A stretch of 64,000 nt of DNA, taken from Burkholderiales bacterium GJ-E10 (GTDB lineage Bacteria; Pseudomonadota; Gammaproteobacteria; Burkholderiales; Burkholderiaceae_F). Below are positions 8,596 to 16,948 of this stretch, one piece after another (position 1 is the stretch's first letter; the number at the start of each line of letters is the position of its first letter). The position numbers were made by a program, and so were the translations under genes. Location: the NCBI GenBank assembly GCA_000828975.1, contig AP014683.1, positions 1,193,520 through 1,257,519 of the forward strand, given 5' to 3'. The notes under the pieces are model-generated. The model was not told the origin of the DNA. It did no database searches and worked only from the letters and a program-made list of their open reading frames with translations.

Positions 8596-8654
8596 TCCCG
8601 GCATTACCACGGTCCGCTACTCCGTTATAGGGGCGGGGGTCATTGAGCGTTTAC

Positions 8655-8662
8655 CATGGTGG
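8655..8662 (+). repeat. 8-bp target-site duplication, right copy
   Basis: CATGGTGG directly after the right IS66 terminus, identical to 6185-6192. It recreates the ATG at 8656. Confidence 0.92.
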
Positions 8663-10929
8663 GCACCGGTCTCGGCTCTTCGCGGCTCTGGTTCACCGTC
8701 GCCGAAGGCATCCTCACCGAGGTCTATTACCCGCGTATCGACATCCCCCAGATCAAGGACCTGGGGTTCATCGTCGCCGACGACCAGGGGTTCTGGGTGG
8801 AACTGCGCCGCCACGGGGACTACGAGTTGCACCTGCCCAAGCCGGGTGTGCCAGCCGTGACGATCGTTCATCACCACCCGCGCTTTACCTTCACGCTGCA
8901 GATCTGCCCTTCGCAACGGTGCGACACGCTGCTGCTGTCCGTTCAACTGGACGGGGACGAAGGCCTGCGACCCTATGCACTGCTGGCGGCCCGGCTGGGC
9001 GGCGATGCGGAAAACAACGTCGCCGCTGTCGACCAGCACAATGGCCGCACGGTCCTGTGGGCGGAACAGGGACCCTTCGGGTTGGCGCTCCTGGCGAGGC
9101 AGGACGACGGTTCCGACGCTTGGCGGCGTTGCGCCGTGGGTTGCCTCGAAGCGAGCGACGGCTGGCAGGACTTTTCCCGCCATGGGCGCATGTCCTGGCA
9201 ATACGACCGCGCCGGGCCCGGCGCGGTCTCCCTGATGGGCGAACTGCCGAAGCGGGCCACGCTGGCCCTCGGCTTCGCGACGAGCCGCGAGTCGGCGGCG
9301 ACGCTGGCCATGGCCAGCCTGATGGAGGACTTTGCCACGGCCTGGGACGCGCAATGCCGGGTGTGGGACGCCTGGCTGGCGCCGGACCGGTTCCCGGCAT
9401 TGCCCGCTGAACTGGGCGGCATGCTGCCGCTTTCCGCCATGGTGCTCAAGGTCCACCAGGACAGGACCTATGCCGGCGCCGCAGTGGCGAGTCTCGCCGT
9501 GCCCTGGGGCGAGAGCAGCCAGAGCCGCGGCGGCTACCATCTGGTGTGGTGCCGCGACCTGGTGGAAACCGCCGGGGCATTGGTGGCCATGGAGGCGTTC
9601 GAGGATGCCCGCGACGTGTTGCGCTACCTGATGGCCACCCAGCAGGAAGACGGCCACTGGCTGCAGAACCAGTGGCTGGGCGGCGATGCCTTCTGGCAGG
9701 GCATCCAACTCGACGAGGCCGCCTTCCCGGTCCTGCTGGCGTCGGCACTGCGCGAGCAGGACGCTCTGGCTGGAATCCCGGTCGCCGACATGGTCCGGCG
9801 GGCCCTCACCTTCATCGCCCGGGAGGGTCCGACCACCGGACAGGATCGGTGGGAGGAGGACCCTGGCATCAACACCTTCACGCTCGCCATCGCCATCGCC
9901 GCGCTGGTAGAGGGCAGCACGTTTCTCGACGGCGAGGCCCGGCAGTTCGCCTTGCTGCTGGCGGACAGCTGGAATGCCGGGCTCGACGAATGGACCGTCG
10001 CCAGGGGCACTCCCCTGGCGCGTCGCCTGGGCGTGAGCGGCTATTACATCCGTAGCTCGCCGGCCGACGTATTGGTGCATGAGGGTGCCCAGGCCGAACA
10101 CGTATTGATCAAGAACCGCGCCATCGACCCGGATCTGCCTGCCGACGAGCAGGTCGGCACTGGCTTTCTGCAGCTGGTTCGCTATGGCCTGCGCCAGCCG
10201 GACGACCCCTTCATTCTCGGCAGCCTGAAGGCCGTCGACCAACTGCTCAAGACCGATACCCCCAGCGGTCCGGTCTGGCACCGCTACAACGGCGACGGCT
10301 ACGGCGAACACAATGACGGCAGTCCATTCGACGGTACCGGTCGCGGCCGCGGCTGGCCGTTGCTGGTGGGCGAACGCGGCCACTATGCGCTCCTCGCCGG
10401 CGAAGATCCGCTACCGTATCTCAAGACCATGGCGGCCATGACCGGCCCCGGCGGCATGTTGCCCGAGCAGGTCTGGGACTGGCACCCCATTCCGGAGTAC
10501 CGCCTGGAACCCGGCCGACCAAGCGGATCGGCCATGCCTCTGGTCTGGGCGCACAGCGAATTCATCAAGCTTTGCTACAGCCGCGCGAAGGGCTATCCGG
10601 TAGACCGCCCGGCAGCCACCTGGGCACGCTATCAGGGAAGGCGGCCTGAGCTTTCCCATGCCCTTTGGGGGCCGCGTTTTCGCCCCCGCCATATCCGCCT
10701 GGGCGGCCAGTTCAGCCTGGTGCTCCGCGCCCCGGCCCGCGTTCACTGGGGCAACAACGGCTGGAACGCCGTGCGGGACGATGACACCCGGGACACCGGG
10801 CTCGGCGTGCACCGGGTCGATCTACCGCTGGCCGGTCTCAAGGCCGGCGACACCGTTCAATTCACCTTCTACTGGCCGGGCCGGGATTGCTGGGAGGGCC
10901 AGGACTACGAAGTGCAGATAACCGACTAG
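8656..10929 (+). CDS. GH15 glucoamylase (glucan 1,4-alpha-glucosidase), separated from its first 20 codons by IS66
   Basis: The 757-residue remaining frame covers essentially all of a bacterial glucoamylase, which releases glucose from starch or glycogen ends. It has the N-terminal beta-sandwich (SSRLWFTVAEGILTEVYYPRID) and the (alpha/alpha)6 barrel. Likely acid and base glutamates are in DRWEED (about residue 399) and in WAHSEF (about residue 633), by comparison with the clostridial-type enzymes. The native start is at 6129; the duplicated target site supplies an ATG at 8656, but with no good ribosome site. No secretion signal is seen, so the enzyme would be cytoplasmic and may act on glycogen. 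The gene should be read as interrupted, though low expression from 8656 is possible. The SDR gene follows 17 bases later. Confidence 0.88.
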   Translation: MVGTGLGSSRLWFTVAEGILTEVYYPRIDIPQIKDLGFIVADDQGFWVELRRHGDYELHLPKPGVPAVTIVHHHPRFTFTLQICPSQRCDTLLLSVQLDGDEGLRPYALLAARLGGDAENNVAAVDQHNGRTVLWAEQGPFGLALLARQDDGSDAWRRCAVGCLEASDGWQDFSRHGRMSWQYDRAGPGAVSLMGELPKRATLALGFATSRESAATLAMASLMEDFATAWDAQCRVWDAWLAPDRFPALPAELGGMLPLSAMVLKVHQDRTYAGAAVASLAVPWGESSQSRGGYHLVWCRDLVETAGALVAMEAFEDARDVLRYLMATQQEDGHWLQNQWLGGDAFWQGIQLDEAAFPVLLASALREQDALAGIPVADMVRRALTFIAREGPTTGQDRWEEDPGINTFTLAIAIAALVEGSTFLDGEARQFALLLADSWNAGLDEWTVARGTPLARRLGVSGYYIRSSPADVLVHEGAQAEHVLIKNRAIDPDLPADEQVGTGFLQLVRYGLRQPDDPFILGSLKAVDQLLKTDTPSGPVWHRYNGDGYGEHNDGSPFDGTGRGRGWPLLVGERGHYALLAGEDPLPYLKTMAAMTGPGGMLPEQVWDWHPIPEYRLEPGRPSGSAMPLVWAHSEFIKLCYSRAKGYPVDRPAATWARYQGRRPELSHALWGPRFRPRHIRLGGQFSLVLRAPARVHWGNNGWNAVRDDDTRDTGLGVHRVDLPLAGLKAGDTVQFTFYWPGRDCWEGQDYEVQITD

Positions 10930-10946
10930 CAAAAAAGGAGGACGAC

Positions 10947-11735
10947 GTGATCGCAATCGAACTAAAGGGCCGCAAGGCGTTTATCACCGGCGGCGACTCG
11001 GGGCTGGGCGCGGCCACGGCCAAATCGTTGGCCCAGGCCGGCGCCGATGTGGCAGTCAGCTATCGTTTCAAATCCGACGCCGCGGATCAGGTGGCGGCCG
11101 TCGCCAGGTCGTTCGGCGTCCAGGCCTACACCTTCCGGTTGGATGACATTTCGGACACGAATGAAGTGGACGCCGTGTTCCGGCGGGTGGACCTGGAACT
11201 CGGCGGCCTGGATATCCTGGTGAACAATGCCGGCACCGACGGTCCGCGCGCGTTGTGCGCGGAAAGCGACATCTCGGCATGGCGCCAGGTGGTTGAGATC
11301 GACTTGTTCGGCGCCTACTACTGCGCCCGTGCGGCCGTGGCACGGATGAGCCGGCAGCGCCGCGGGGTCATCATCAATACCAGCTCCGTCCACGAGTTCA
11401 TCCCGTGGGCCGGTTACAGCGCCTACACCAGCGCCAAGGCGGGGCTCAGCATGTTCAGCAAGACACTGGCACAGGAGGTGGCGGCCACGGGCATCCGCGT
11501 GATCGCCGTTGCACCCGGAGCCATCAAGACCCCGATCAACGCCGACGTCTGGCAAGACCCGAAAGGGCTCGCCGATCTGGACGAGAAGATCCCCATGGGC
11601 CGGGTCGGCGAACCCGACGAAATCGGCCACGCAGTCGCCTTCCTGTGCAGCGATCTTGCCAGCTACATCACGGGAATCACGGTTCCAGTCGATGGCGGCA
11701 TGCTGCTCTATCCTGATTTCCGCAAGGGCGGGTGA
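10947..11735 (+). CDS. SDR-family oxidoreductase, glucose 1-dehydrogenase-like
   Basis: A 262-residue short-chain dehydrogenase. The NAD(P)-binding motif is TGGDSGLG, NNAG is present, and the catalytic S/Y/K set is NTSS...YSAYTSAKAG. The C-terminal ITGITVPVDGGMLLYPDF is the type seen in glucose 1-dehydrogenases of this family. GTG 10947 is chosen because AAGGAGG sits 5 bases upstream. The position 17 bases after the glucoamylase suggests one operon in which starch-derived or glycogen-derived glucose is oxidised to gluconolactone. The substrate assignment rests on that context and on overall resemblance. Because the upstream gene is split by IS66, expression may now depend on a promoter inside the element or after it. 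Confidence 0.82.
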   Translation: MIAIELKGRKAFITGGDSGLGAATAKSLAQAGADVAVSYRFKSDAADQVAAVARSFGVQAYTFRLDDISDTNEVDAVFRRVDLELGGLDILVNNAGTDGPRALCAESDISAWRQVVEIDLFGAYYCARAAVARMSRQRRGVIINTSSVHEFIPWAGYSAYTSAKAGLSMFSKTLAQEVAATGIRVIAVAPGAIKTPINADVWQDPKGLADLDEKIPMGRVGEPDEIGHAVAFLCSDLASYITGITVPVDGGMLLYPDFRKGG

Positions 11736-11744
11736 TTCTGCCGC

Positions 11745-12020
11745 TTATCCAGCAGCCGATTTGCAGCCGCCGTTGTCGCCGGCGGTTTCTGCCGTAGGCA
11801 AGCGAACGAAGAGTTCGCGCAGGTAGTCGTATGGTTCGATGCCGCAATCCTTCGCGGTCTCGATGAGCGAATAGTGATTGGCGCTGGCCTTGGCGCCGGT
11901 GACGGTGTCGGAGAAGAGCCAGTTTTTGCGATCGATCACGAAGGGGCGGAACGGGTTTTCGCGGGGGTTGTTGGTGCGTTTTTGAGGGTAAAGGCGACGG
12001 CAAAGGTCCATGTCGATCAA
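11745..12020 (-). pseudogene. IS66 tnpC C-terminal remnant, chimeric at its 5' side
   Basis: Read on the minus strand, from about 11972 to about 11785 the frame gives NNPRENPFRPFVIDRKNWLF...SLIETAK...EPYDYLRELFVRLP. This is a close relative of the end of the TnpC at 6994-8595 and includes the DDE glutamate. The residues before it (DLCRRLYPQKRT) do not belong to TnpC. They resemble the LCRLYPQDKQ segment of the DDE transposase at 3080-4552. The scrap has no tnpA or tnpB and no full domain, so it is a dead fragment. It abuts the SDR stop codon. Confidence 0.8.
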
Positions 12021-12103
12021 AGCCCAACCCTTTAACCACGCGGACCTGCGAGTCTCGTTGAGGATCGAGTGGGATGGTAGAGGCCTGTCCCGGGTCGTTC
12101 CGG
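12021..12103. other. Intergenic stretch after slyX, nothing recognised
   Basis: Short region between the slyX stop and the tnpC remnant. No gene, hairpin or repeat is evident. Confidence 0.3.
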
Positions 12104-12340
12104 TCAGTAGTGCGGCGGGATCTCGTCGCGCGAATCGGTGCCTGAGCCCGCAGACGGCATCTGTTTTCGCAGATCCGCCATGGCCTGGGTGAGCAGATCC
12201 AATTGCTGCTGCTGGCGAAACACCGTGCGGTTGAGCGCGTCCACCAGGTCGTCCAGGTAGGCCAGCTTGATCTCGATTTCACTCAGGCGGTCCATCCGGG
12301 TGTTCGGGTCGGTGTCGGCGGGCGCCGGGGCCGTGTTCAT
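12104..12340 (-). CDS. slyX: SlyX family protein
   Basis: A 78-residue protein. DRLSEIEIKLAYLDDLVDAL followed by a Gln-rich heptad stretch (RQQQQLDLLTQAMADL) forms a coiled coil, and the chain ends DEIPPHY. The PPHY end and the coiled coil are the SlyX hallmark. Its function is unknown; it is widespread in proteobacteria. The ATG overlaps the stop of the S4-domain gene (ATGA), so the pair is translationally coupled and is the end of the desaturase-S4-slyX operon. Confidence 0.88.
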   Translation of the reverse strand: MNTAPAPADTDPNTRMDRLSEIEIKLAYLDDLVDALNRTVFRQQQQLDLLTQAMADLRKQMPSAGSGTDSRDEIPPHY

Positions 12341-12591
12341 TGGCTGCCTTTCTGATCCGCTACCCGATCGGCGGTTGCCGCCCTGACCGTGATGCGGACA
12401 CCGTCGCAGTCAACGACTTGACCGGAACCGATCTTGGCGGTTTTGCGGCTTTCCGGTCGCCCGTCGACGTACACGCGCCCCAACGCAACCAGATGCTTGC
12501 CGGCCCCGGAAGAACCGGCGATGCCGGCGCATTTGAGCAGGTCACACAACGGAATGTGCTCGCCGTGCAGGGCAAACAGAATCGTCGACAT
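12337..12591 (-). CDS. S4-domain RNA-binding protein (YbcJ-like)
   Basis: An 84-residue protein with a single S4 RNA-binding fold: IPLCDLLKCAGIAGSSGAGKHLVALGRVYVDGRPESRKTAKIGSGQVV. The CDLLK...G.A.SGG..K pattern and the short length match the YbcJ family. ATG 12591 (MSTILFALHGEHI) lies 10 bases after the desaturase stop. It overlaps slyX by 4 bases. It probably binds structured RNA or the ribosome; this is family knowledge, not shown here. Confidence 0.86.
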   Translation of the reverse strand: MSTILFALHGEHIPLCDLLKCAGIAGSSGAGKHLVALGRVYVDGRPESRKTAKIGSGQVVDCDGVRITVRAATADRVADQKGSQ

Positions 12592-12601
12592 CGGCCGTCC
12601 C

Positions 12602-13714
12602 TTACGTGGTCCCAATACCCTGCGGCGAAACGATGCTTCGCGATTCCCGGTCCCACAGGATGCAGCGTGCGTGTCGCGGAACCTGCGCCAGGGAGATCCG
12701 GCGTACCTGCCGGAAATGGGCGGTGTGCTGGTCGTGGCAGCCTGCCAGGCGGTAGTTGGGAATGCGCGCGCACAGGTGATGCACATGATGATAGGCGATA
12801 TTGGCCGTGAACCAGTTCAGCCAGCGTGGCAGGACCAGAAAGCTGGTTCCGTCCAGCGCGGCGCGCTGCCGGTCCCAGCCTTCGTCATCGGAGGCGTACG
12901 AACCCTCAAAGTTGTGCTGGACGGAAAACAGCACGATCGCGCCGCCCCCGGCCAGGGACAAAGGCAACAGGTAAAACGGCACGAAGCGCGCAAGGCCCAT
13001 GCACAGGGCCAATCCCGCAGTCACGCTCAGCAGCGCAAGGTTGTTCCAGAGCATGTGCCGATAGTCGCCGATCGACGGGCACGAGGGCGTACCAAAGGAG
13101 CTGCGTTGAGCGAGACTGAGACCACCCTTGTCGGAGCGGGACACCGAGCAATGTGCGAGGGCGGCCGTGGCCCGCAGCCATGTGAGGCGCGGGGACAGGA
13201 TCAGATAGAAGAATCCCGCCAAGGGCGCGAGCCAGATGCTGCGGGAGATCCGATACCGGTGCTGCGCTGCCGGACTCATCGCGCGGTATTGTTCCACGGT
13301 GGCAATGTTGAGCGGACCGCGATAGCGGGCCCAGTTGCCGTTGGTCTGATGGTGATATTGATGATGCCGAGCCCAGACCATTTGCGGCATGCCGGCCAGC
13401 ACTCCAAAGACGAACCCCATCGCGCGGTTGCCCAGCCGGCTGCGAAACAGGCTGTCATGGCCGCAATCGTGCATGAGGACGAATACCCGCAGAAGAAGCA
13501 GGGTGAGCAGACCCGCCAGACCGACGGCCGCCAGGACGTTGCGCAGCGAATCCAGATCGATGGTGGCAATGGCGAACCAAGTGCCCGCGATGGGAATCAG
13601 CGTGGAGAGGCACTGCCAGACGGCCATGCGATCACAGGGGGTCGCGAACTGCTCCGCCAGCGGGGGTGGGAAAGCGCCGGCAGGAACCGCGCCATGGAGG
13701 GTCGTCGAGGCCAA
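12602..13714 (-). CDS. Membrane fatty acid desaturase
   Basis: A desaturase of the membrane di-iron class. The three histidine boxes are HDCGHDS, HHQYHH and HVHH, separated by hydrophobic helices (LAAVGLAGLLTLLLLRVFVLM, LALLSVTAGLALCMGLARF). Start choice is uncertain. The first in-frame ATG (13627) seems to cut into conserved sequence, so I prefer TTG 13714, which has GGAG 6 bases upstream and gives 370 residues. It probably adjusts membrane lipid unsaturation or oxidises a lipid-like substrate; the exact substrate cannot be read. It is the first gene of an operon with the S4 and SlyX genes. Confidence 0.85.
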   Translation of the reverse strand: MASTTLHGAVPAGAFPPPLAEQFATPCDRMAVWQCLSTLIPIAGTWFAIATIDLDSLRNVLAAVGLAGLLTLLLLRVFVLMHDCGHDSLFRSRLGNRAMGFVFGVLAGMPQMVWARHHQYHHQTNGNWARYRGPLNIATVEQYRAMSPAAQHRYRISRSIWLAPLAGFFYLILSPRLTWLRATAALAHCSVSRSDKGGLSLAQRSSFGTPSCPSIGDYRHMLWNNLALLSVTAGLALCMGLARFVPFYLLPLSLAGGGAIVLFSVQHNFEGSYASDDEGWDRQRAALDGTSFLVLPRWLNWFTANIAYHHVHHLCARIPNYRLAGCHDQHTAHFRQVRRISLAQVPRHARCILWDRESRSIVSPQGIGTT

Positions 13715-13918
13715 AGCGTACTCCAGCGAAGGGAAACGTGGCCGAACGACCGCGGACGAACGACGCTGCGGCGATTCTAGTGGGATTTGATGCGAACGGC
13801 ACGAATTATTCCGCCTTGCCTGTCGGCGACCGCATGCCGTGACCGGTCCCCGGTTGGCCGCGCCGGTCATTCGGCGGAACGTCCGGTTGCCGGAAACCGC
13901 GGTCTTGGAAGCCGGAAT

Positions 13919-16900
13919 TCAGTGTTGCCGGAGCGCGCGCTCGAATTCTGCGATCGACATCGGCTTGCCGAACAGGTATCCCTGGAAGGTGTTGCAGCCG
14001 GAGTCTGCCAGGAGCCGCAACTGATCGTCCGTTTCAACGCCCTCGGCGATCGTTCCGATCTGCAGGTTGTATGCCATTGCGATGATCGTACGGATGATGG
14101 CGAGGTCATGCGGATCGCTGGCCATGTCCCGGATAAACGATTGGTCTATCTTGATCCGGTCGATGGGCAGGCGTTTCAAGTACGAAAGCGACGAGTATCC
14201 GGTGCCGAAGTCATCGAGCGTCAGCCGCAGGCCGAGCGCATGCAGGCGCTCCATGACCGCGACCGTTGATTCGGTTTCTTCCAGCAGCATGCTTTCCGTG
14301 ATTTCCAGCTTGAGGCGCCGTACGTCGATTCCGTGGCTGGCGATCGAATGTTCGAGCTTTGCCGCGAAGTCCGGGTGGCGAAGCTGTCGCGAGCTCACGT
14401 TGACCGAGATGACCAGATGGCGGGTGGCGGGCATGAGATTCCACGCCGCGAGTTGGGCGCAGGCCGTGTCGATCACCCAGTCGCCAATCCCCACGATCAG
14501 GCTCGATTCCTCGGCAATCGGGATGAACGCCGTGGGGCCGACAAGCCCTTCGACGGGGTGGTGCCAGCGGATCAGGGCCTCGGCGCCGATCGCCTTGCCG
14601 AGGCCGTCCACCTGGACCTGGTAATGCAACTCGAACTGTTGCTGATCGATGGCGATGCGCAGGTCCCGTTCCCGGGTCGCATGGGCATTGACGGCATCCT
14701 GCATCTGCCGGTCGAAGAATCGTATGGTGTTCTTGCCGGCGCGTTTTGCATGGTACATCGCAATGTCGGCCTGCTTCATCAACTCCTCGGCCGTTTCCTT
14801 ACCGGAGAAGAGCGTCACCCCGATGCTCGGCGTATTGTGATGCCGGCCATCGCCGAGGCGAAACGGCCGGTTCAACGGCACCAGCAGCTTGTTGCCGACT
14901 TCCTTTGCCTTCTCTGCCACATCGAAGGCGTCATCGCCCAGGTTGACGACCAGCACGACGAACTCGTCGCCGCCCAGTCGTGCCACCGTATCGCCTTCCC
15001 GCAAGGCGCGGAGGATGCGATCGGCCACCTGCTGGAGCAAGGAATCGCCCATGTCATGCCCCAGCGTGTCGTTGATGGTCTTGAAATTATCGAGATCGAG
15101 CAGCAGCAGGGCCCCCTTCTGTCCGTTGCGCGCGCTCGATGCCATGGCCTGGTGCAGGCGGTCCAGGAACAGGCGCCGGTTGGGGAGGCGGGTAAGGGTG
15201 TCGTAGAACGCCAAGTCCCGGATTTCCTCGGCTGCGGCCAGGCTCATCGTGATGTCGGCAATGTTGGCGACGTAATTCGTGACTCGCCCCTCGACGTCCC
15301 GGACCGCGGTAATGGACAGGCGCGCGGGATACGTTTCACCGTTCTTCCGGCGATTCCAGATCTCGCCCTCCCACCGGCCGGTCTCCTGGAGGCGCTCCCA
15401 CATGTCCTTGTAGTAGCGCTGATCGTGCCGGCCCGAGCTGAAGATCCTGGGGGTCCGGCCGATGCACTCTGCCACCGGGTAGCCGGTGATGCGCGTCAAT
15501 GCCGCGTTGACCTTGAGGATCCGGCTATGGACGTCGGTCACCAGGATCCCTTCCTGCACCTCGAAGGCGGTCGCGGCGATCCGCAGTTCCGATTCGGCCC
15601 TCTTGCGCTCGGTGATGTCCTGGAAGGTCACGCTGCACTGTCGCGGCGCAGGGCGGTAGGCCGAAACGGCATAGACGGCATCGAGCAGATCCGATCGTTG
15701 CTCGAATTGCCGCGGCACGCCCGACAATGCCACGTTGCCGTAGATGCCGATCCAGTCGGCGTCGTCCTTTTCGATGCCGGGAACCGCCTCGGTCAGCCGC
15801 CTGCCGATCGCCTGTTCCAGCTTGACTCCGGTGGTGGCTTCAAAACTCTGGTTGGCCGCAAGGATGAGCAGGTCGATCGGTACGCCGTGCTCACCCACGA
15901 CGACTTCAAACAGCACGAATCCGTCGTTCATGTTCTCGAAGAGCGACCGGTATCTCGCCTCGGATTCGAGAAGGCGCTCGCGCGTCAAGGCGCGCTCGGT
16001 GATGTCCTGCGTGACGCCGCGATATCCGGCGAATGTTCCATCCGGCGAGAAGATCGGGTCTCCGCTCATCAGGAACCATCGGATCTCGCCCCGCAGGTTG
16101 GGCAGTCCGCCCTCCAGATTCCGGAACGGCAGATGAGCGCTCAGCCCGGCCCGGTGCTCTTTCCACTGATCCTCGGAAATGCCGACGAACGGCAGTTCCC
16201 AGCGCGCCTTGCCGAGATAGGCCTGATGGTCGATCTGCGAGCGTACGGCGATGCTCGGCGAAATCGCGCGGAAGCGGAATTGTTCGTCGAGTTCCCAGAA
16301 GTAATCCGAGGAGATGTCGGCAAGGTTGCGGAAAATCTCCCGTTCGTACGCGAGCGCGATCTCCGCTTCCTTGCGAGGGGATATGTCCTCGGTCAGGATG
16401 ATGATTCCGCCGATCTGCTCCGGCGCGGCATACCACGGCCGGACCTGCCATCGGAGCCATTGCACCGAGCCGTCCGTCCGGTCGAAACGTTCCTCCTGCG
16501 CGCTCAGGATTTCGCCGGCGAGGGCGCGGCGATGGATCGCCTTCCACCGCGCCGGAATCTCCGGAAAGATCTCGTAGTGGCTCTTCCCGAGGATGTCCCG
16601 CCGGGCGAGCTTGTAGTCTTCGAGCCAGCGCCGGGTCGCCTCCAGGTAGCGCATGTCCCGGTCCAGGATCGCAACCGCCGCCGGGATGTGGTCGATCAGA
16701 ATCTCGATGGCATCATCACGATTTCGCCAAGCAAGATCGGTCTGTACGCGTTGGGTCAAATCGGTCGCCTTCCGCACAAGCGGCGGGTCCTGCCTGCGTC
16801 CGTGTCGCCTGGACCGCAGCCGTGCTTCCTCGTTTTCAGGATGCTTCGAAGTTATAGCAGAACCCTTGCACCGGCGTCGGGTCGAGCAATGCATCGGCAC
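13919..16900 (-). CDS. Multi-PAS GGDEF-EAL protein (cyclic di-GMP turnover)
   Basis: A 993-residue cytoplasmic signalling protein without obvious membrane segments. Four PAS/PAC units cover about residues 60-560, each ending in a DITERK-like linker (TEDISPRKEAE, TQDITERA, FQDITERK, IADITMS). The GGDEF domain keeps RLGGDEF (about 643). The EAL domain keeps EALIRW, VNVSSRQ, EITES, DDFGTGYSSL, IKID, AEGVET and QGYLFGKP, so both cyclase and phosphodiesterase activities look possible. The first ATGs (16900) have no clear ribosome site; a GTG at 16777 is an alternative start that keeps all domains. It stands alone between the desaturase operon and the exporter operon. The signals sensed are unknown. 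Confidence 0.93.
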   Translation of the reverse strand: MPMHCSTRRRCKGSAITSKHPENEEARLRSRRHGRRQDPPLVRKATDLTQRVQTDLAWRNRDDAIEILIDHIPAAVAILDRDMRYLEATRRWLEDYKLARRDILGKSHYEIFPEIPARWKAIHRRALAGEILSAQEERFDRTDGSVQWLRWQVRPWYAAPEQIGGIIILTEDISPRKEAEIALAYEREIFRNLADISSDYFWELDEQFRFRAISPSIAVRSQIDHQAYLGKARWELPFVGISEDQWKEHRAGLSAHLPFRNLEGGLPNLRGEIRWFLMSGDPIFSPDGTFAGYRGVTQDITERALTRERLLESEARYRSLFENMNDGFVLFEVVVGEHGVPIDLLILAANQSFEATTGVKLEQAIGRRLTEAVPGIEKDDADWIGIYGNVALSGVPRQFEQRSDLLDAVYAVSAYRPAPRQCSVTFQDITERKRAESELRIAATAFEVQEGILVTDVHSRILKVNAALTRITGYPVAECIGRTPRIFSSGRHDQRYYKDMWERLQETGRWEGEIWNRRKNGETYPARLSITAVRDVEGRVTNYVANIADITMSLAAAEEIRDLAFYDTLTRLPNRRLFLDRLHQAMASSARNGQKGALLLLDLDNFKTINDTLGHDMGDSLLQQVADRILRALREGDTVARLGGDEFVVLVVNLGDDAFDVAEKAKEVGNKLLVPLNRPFRLGDGRHHNTPSIGVTLFSGKETAEELMKQADIAMYHAKRAGKNTIRFFDRQMQDAVNAHATRERDLRIAIDQQQFELHYQVQVDGLGKAIGAEALIRWHHPVEGLVGPTAFIPIAEESSLIVGIGDWVIDTACAQLAAWNLMPATRHLVISVNVSSRQLRHPDFAAKLEHSIASHGIDVRRLKLEITESMLLEETESTVAVMERLHALGLRLTLDDFGTGYSSLSYLKRLPIDRIKIDQSFIRDMASDPHDLAIIRTIIAMAYNLQIGTIAEGVETDDQLRLLADSGCNTFQGYLFGKPMSIAEFERALRQH

Positions 16901-16948
16901 GCGGTTCGCGGGGCCGTTCCCGGAGTTTCCGGAGCCGGAATTCCCGCG

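Larger units (their letters stand above)
6193..8654 (+). mobile_element. Complete IS66-family insertion element (2462 bp)
   Basis: It carries tnpA, tnpB and tnpC in the standard order. The left terminus reads GTAAGCGGTCCGTCAACCA and the reverse complement of the right terminus reads GTAAACGCTCAATGACCCC. The two agree at about two thirds of the first 26 positions, including the family-typical GTAA. Exact 8-bp duplications (CATGGTGG) flank the element, so both boundaries are well supported. All three genes look intact. The element lies in the same direction as the glucoamylase gene it interrupts. Confidence 0.95.

Noticed and set aside
6205-8610. Minus-strand open frame of 801 codons over the IS66 element
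   Set aside because: Shadow of tnpA-tnpB-tnpC; the plus-strand genes and IS ends explain the region.
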